26,412 nt of DNA from Pseudomonadota bacterium (GTDB taxonomy: Bacteria; Pseudomonadota; Gammaproteobacteria; Pseudomonadales; Oleiphilaceae): the NCBI GenBank assembly GCA_023430625.1, contig JAEZAA010000248.1, positions 1 through 26,412 of the forward strand, written 5' to 3'. Below, one piece after another: positions 23,953-26,412 of the stretch. Each line of letters begins with the position of its first letter. Within the stretch, counting starts at the first letter, position 1. The position numbers and the translations under genes were made by a program. The notes below the pieces were generated by a model. It did not search any database and was not told the origin of the DNA. It was given only the letters and a program-made list of their open reading frames with translations.

Positions 23953-24510
23953 ATGATGAAACGGATTTTACTGAGCGTCGCAGTCTCCGCGCTGGTCGCA
24001 GCGACTCCGGCGGGCGCCGCTATCATTGATGCCTCCACGCCGATTCCGGATGAGTACATTCTGCTGGACTTCAACGGCCTGGATTGGGTCTATGCCGGCC
24101 CGATCGCGCCGCATGAGCATGAATTAGGGCAAATTGAAGATCCCTCATTCCGCGCCGCAGAAGGCTGGCGCCACGCCTCTGCCGAAGAGTGGGCACTGAG
24201 ACCAGATTGGAGCGATTTTATCCAGCCCGGCTATACGGCCGCCGATATTGTGATTGGCAGAATGGAAGATCACTCACTGTTTAAATTTGCCTCGGAATAC
24301 TGGGGCGACTTTACCCATGTGGATTTGGGGGATGCCGCGACAGGCCAGGTGACCAACGGCTTCGACATCGGCATGTTGAATGCCCGTTGGGACACTTGGT
24401 ACGTGCGTGATGCCAACGGCTCCATCACCGTTCCCGAACCCGCTTCCCTGGCGCTGCTGGGTCTTGGCTTGATCGGCGTTGGCGTCAGCCGCCGCAAGCG
24501 CATGTCCTAA
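23953..24510 (+). CDS. PEP-CTERM sorting-signal protein
   Basis: 185 aa. A signal peptide ends near ATPAGA (residue 22). The C-terminus is a full PEP-CTERM signal: VPEPASLALLG (160-170), a short hydrophobic helix to about 178, then SRRKR. Exosortase cleaves such proteins at the PEP motif during export, usually in bacteria that make exopolysaccharide. The body (25-155) is acidic and rich in Trp and Tyr, with no Cys and no domain I recognise. Two adjacent ATGs (23953, 23956) follow AAGGA; the second has the better spacing. The gene stands alone with its own sigma-54 promoter and terminator. No exosortase gene is in the window, so one must be elsewhere if the signal works. Confidence 0.92.
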   Translation: MMKRILLSVAVSALVAATPAGAAIIDASTPIPDEYILLDFNGLDWVYAGPIAPHEHELGQIEDPSFRAAEGWRHASAEEWALRPDWSDFIQPGYTAADIVIGRMEDHSLFKFASEYWGDFTHVDLGDAATGQVTNGFDIGMLNARWDTWYVRDANGSITVPEPASLALLGLGLIGVGVSRRKRMS

Positions 24511-24521
24511 GTCTGCTGGCT

Positions 24522-24560
24522 GCGGAATCCCTGAACTCACGGGGATTCCGCTTGAAATTT
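24522..24560 (+). terminator. Intrinsic-type terminator after the PEP-CTERM gene
   Basis: GCGGAATCCC (24522-24531) pairs perfectly with GGGATTCCGC (24542-24551) around a 10-base loop, 12 bases after the stop codon. The following TTGAAATTT is only moderately T-rich. Confidence 0.75.
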
Positions 24561-24615
24561 ATCGATTATCCCTCTGTCGCCAAAACCGTACGTCGAGCTT
24601 TCTTACAGGTCTGCG

Positions 24616-25005
24616 TCAGAGCGTTTTCGGCTTCGCCATCTGAAATTCATGCATCATGGTCAACGACTGACCAATCAGGCGCGCCCGCTCCAGCCAGGGT
24701 TCGGCCAGCTCCGGCGGCAAGACTTCGCTTAAGGTCTGCTTGAACAATGCCAGCCAATCCGCCAGCAACTCTGGCGTAAAACCCGCCGCCATATGCTTGG
24801 ATGCCACCGCATAGCGGTAGTCCATATAACGCTCGCCACCCAGGGTGTTCCACCAGAAATGGGTCAGGATCGCCTTGTGCTCCGGCCAGTTCTCCACCAT
24901 GGCAAAAGGCACCTGCAGGGTCGGGTGCTGGCGCACCCGCTCATAAAATTGATCCACCACGTCCGCGACGCGCTCCTGGCCGATGAGATGTGCAATGTCC
25001 TGCAT
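24616..25005 (-). CDS. Group III truncated hemoglobin
   Basis: 129 aa, typical for the family. It shows DQFYERVRQHPTL with a B10-region Tyr21, HFWWNTLGGERY (His49 as a candidate distal residue), and ASKHMAAGF with His71 as the proximal heme ligand. Trp84 lies in the G-helix region (LADWLALF). Group III globins bind oxygen and NO and are linked to NO or oxygen stress in bacteria such as Campylobacter. The ATG has AGAGG 6 bases upstream. An NsrR-like site lies 28-50 bases upstream of the start codon, which suggests induction by nitric oxide. The gene is divergent from the Ada-AlkA gene and convergent with the PEP-CTERM gene. Confidence 0.93.
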   Translation of the reverse strand: MQDIAHLIGQERVADVVDQFYERVRQHPTLQVPFAMVENWPEHKAILTHFWWNTLGGERYMDYRYAVASKHMAAGFTPELLADWLALFKQTLSEVLPPELAEPWLERARLIGQSLTMMHEFQMAKPKTL

Positions 25006-25032
25006 AAACGCCTCTTGTCCGGTACGACTTAA

Positions 25033-25055
25033 AAGATGCTTTTAATCTACATCAT
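25033..25055 (-). promoter_or_regulatory. NsrR-like operator
   Basis: AAGATGCTTTT, one base, then ATCTACATCAT. This follows the 11-1-11 layout with GATG and CATC cores known for the NO-sensing repressor NsrR in enterobacteria. It sits just upstream of the truncated hemoglobin start, where a repressor would block transcription. Confidence 0.55.
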
Positions 25056-25158
25056 GTTCCGGACTTCGTCATGCCTGCCGACTCAGTATTCATGTCCGAA
25101 AGTGGCGAGCATTCTTAAACCAAGGCTCCTATCATGAGCCCATAGACAACGTTCATCC

Positions 25159-25190
25159 CGTACCTGTACCTTTCATTTCGTACCGGTACG
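25159..25190. promoter_or_regulatory. Twin GTAC palindromes upstream of the repair gene
   Basis: CGTACCGGTACG (25179-25190) is a perfect 12-base palindrome. CGTACCTGTACC (25159-25170) is a near copy exactly 20 bases earlier, about two helical turns. A further CCGGTACG lies at 25019-25026 near the hemoglobin start. The arrangement suggests cooperative binding of a dimeric regulator. The second copy ends 22 bases before ATG 25213. Confidence 0.5.
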
Positions 25191-25212
25191 AGGCTTCAAC
25201 CGGACACAACCG

Positions 25213-26412
25213 ATGACACTGGACTGGCAAACCTGCGAGCGGGCGCGACTGGCGCGAGATCCCCGGTTCGACGGCCGGTTTTTCACCGCCGTGCTGACCA
25301 CCGGCATCTTCTGTCGTCCTATTTGCCCCGCGCCCACGCCCAAGCCCAACCACGTGCGCTACTACGCCAGTGCCGCGGCGGCTGGCGAAGCCGGCTTTCG
25401 GCCCTGCCTGCGCTGCCGGCCGGAAGCGGCGCCCAGCAGCCCCCTGTGGCAAGGCAGCGAGGCCGTTGTTGCACGCGCCCATGCGCTGATTCAGGAGGGC
25501 TATCTCAACCATCACCCCTTGGCGGATCTGGCGGATCTGATGGGGTTGGGTGAACGGCAACTGCGCCGTCTGTTTCACTCTGCCGTCGGCGCCTCGCCCA
25601 AGGCCGTGGCCGACATGCAGCGCCTGCTGTTCGCCAAAAAGCTGCTGCACGAGACCCGCATGAGCCTCACGGAGGTGGCCCTGGCCGCCGGCTTCAACAG
25701 CATCCGCCGCTTTAACGATGCCTTTCGTCAGGCCTATGGCAAAACGCCGAGCGAGCTGCGGCGCGCCCAGAGTGAGGCATCATCCGACCAACTCAGTCTA
25801 CTGCTGCCCTATCGCCCCCCTTTGAACTGGCCGGCCATGCTGGGCTTTTACCGGATGCGGGCAATCCCCGGCGTGGAGCGGGTCGACGACCAGAGCTACA
25901 GCCGCACCATTGCTCTCGGCGAGCACAGCGGCTGGCTACGGGTGGAAGCGGTGGCCAACCAGGATGCCCTGAAACTGACGGTGGCCTTTCCCGATCCCGG
26001 CCAGCTGATGCCCATCGTGGAACGCATCCGCCGTATGTTCGACCTCAACGCCAACCTGGACGCCATCTACCAGGACCTGGCCCGCGACCCGCTGCTCAAG
26101 CAACGACTGGATACCTATTCCGGCCTGCGCCTGCCCGGCGCCTGGGATCCGTTCGAGTACATGGTGCGCGCCATTCTCGGCCAGCAGATCTCGGTCAAGG
26201 CCGCCACCACCTTCGCCGGGCGCATAGCCTCAACCTTGGGCACACCGGTGCAAGGACCAGAGGGTCTGCAGTGGCTGTTCCCCCGCCCGGAGATTTTGGC
26301 GGAGGCGGATTTCAGCCGCATCGGGCTGACCGGCAAACGGATCGACACCATCAAGAACCTGTCGCGCGCGGTCGCCGCTGGCGACGTGAGCTTACGGGTC
26401 GGCCGCGACCTG
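25213..26412 (+). CDS. alkA: Ada-AlkA fusion DNA repair protein (3' end outside window)
   Basis: 400 residues are seen and the frame stays open to the edge. Residues 1-70 match the N-terminal methyl-phosphotriester domain of Ada, with four zinc-type cysteines Cys34, Cys38, Cys65 and Cys68 (FCRPICP, FRPCLRC). An AraC-type helix-turn-helix domain follows (about 82-185, with SLTEVALAAGFNSIRRFNDA). Then come an AlkA N-terminal domain (about 195-300) and the start of the HhH-GPD glycosylase domain (YMVRAILGQQISVKAA). The catalytic Asp lies beyond the window. The family joins alkylation sensing and 3-methyladenine removal in one protein. It lacks the Ada O6-methylguanine transferase domain. No strong ribosome site precedes the ATG (GAGG is 20 bases away). 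Self-regulation is likely from the family; I see no E. coli-type Ada box. Confidence 0.93.
   Translation, partial: MTLDWQTCERARLARDPRFDGRFFTAVLTTGIFCRPICPAPTPKPNHVRYYASAAAAGEAGFRPCLRCRPEAAPSSPLWQGSEAVVARAHALIQEGYLNHHPLADLADLMGLGERQLRRLFHSAVGASPKAVADMQRLLFAKKLLHETRMSLTEVALAAGFNSIRRFNDAFRQAYGKTPSELRRAQSEASSDQLSLLLPYRPPLNWPAMLGFYRMRAIPGVERVDDQSYSRTIALGEHSGWLRVEAVANQDALKLTVAFPDPGQLMPIVERIRRMFDLNANLDAIYQDLARDPLLKQRLDTYSGLRLPGAWDPFEYMVRAILGQQISVKAATTFAGRIASTLGTPVQGPEGLQWLFPRPEILAEADFSRIGLTGKRIDTIKNLSRAVAAGDVSLRVGRDL

Noticed and set aside
25006..25212. E. coli-type Ada box upstream of the Ada-AlkA gene
   Set aside because: I could not find an AAAGCGCA-like element; only the GTAC palindromes and the NsrR-like site stand out.
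1..26412. Mobile elements, tRNA/rRNA genes or CRISPR arrays
   Set aside because: I saw no transposase or integrase frames, no tRNA cloverleaf or rRNA stretches and no regularly spaced repeats.

Overview
The window reads as chromosomal DNA of a Gram-negative, GC-rich, free-living bacterium, most likely a gammaproteobacterium of marine or environmental type. This rests on three things: envelope proteins with signal peptides, a lipobox and an outer-membrane barrel; a PEP-CTERM protein behind a sigma-54 promoter; and a dense set of c-di-GMP and two-component sensors. I cannot name the genus. I see no IS element, tRNA, rRNA, phage gene or CRISPR array.

Left part (1-7.4 kb): the start of a large DUF4347 surface protein (minus strand, running off the window) opens with an LEPRFLLD segment. 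Beside it lie an unrecognised 296-aa gene and a three-gene minus-strand operon. The operon encodes a secreted HlyD-type adaptor, a GAF-like/HlyD membrane protein translationally coupled to it, and a PqqD-like/M50 site-2 protease/HlyD fusion. I read this as a candidate dedicated export or processing machine for the giant protein. A double-hairpin repeat lies between the convergent genes.

Signalling part (7.6-12.9 kb): a MASE3-PAS-GGDEF-EAL protein and a MHYT-PAS-PAS histidine kinase are divergent around a 400-bp intergenic region that holds a perfect 14-bp palindrome.

Central part (13.1-19.6 kb): five plus-strand genes, all apparently exported, form the least familiar unit. They encode an LPP20-like lipoprotein, a FadL/PorV-like barrel, a caspase-like (C14) protease with a TPR, two CARDB-like domains and an EF-hand, an LPP20-like/DUF4384 protein that overlaps the protease gene, and a transglutaminase-like cysteine enzyme with an 11-residue repeat at its N-terminus. 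This is the best candidate for an undescribed system in the window: a predicted periplasmic two-cysteine-enzyme module.

Right part (19.6-26.4 kb): a 1324-aa sensor with four PAS domains plus GGDEF and EAL; a PEP-CTERM protein with a well-formed -24/-12 promoter and a terminator; a group III truncated hemoglobin with an NsrR-like operator; and an Ada-AlkA DNA repair fusion, cut by the window end, with twin GTAC palindromes upstream.

Taken together, the region is rich in cell-surface and biofilm functions (giant adhesin-like protein, PEP-CTERM protein, two GGDEF-EAL proteins), with stress-response genes at the right end. All function calls come from motifs read by eye; no database search was run.
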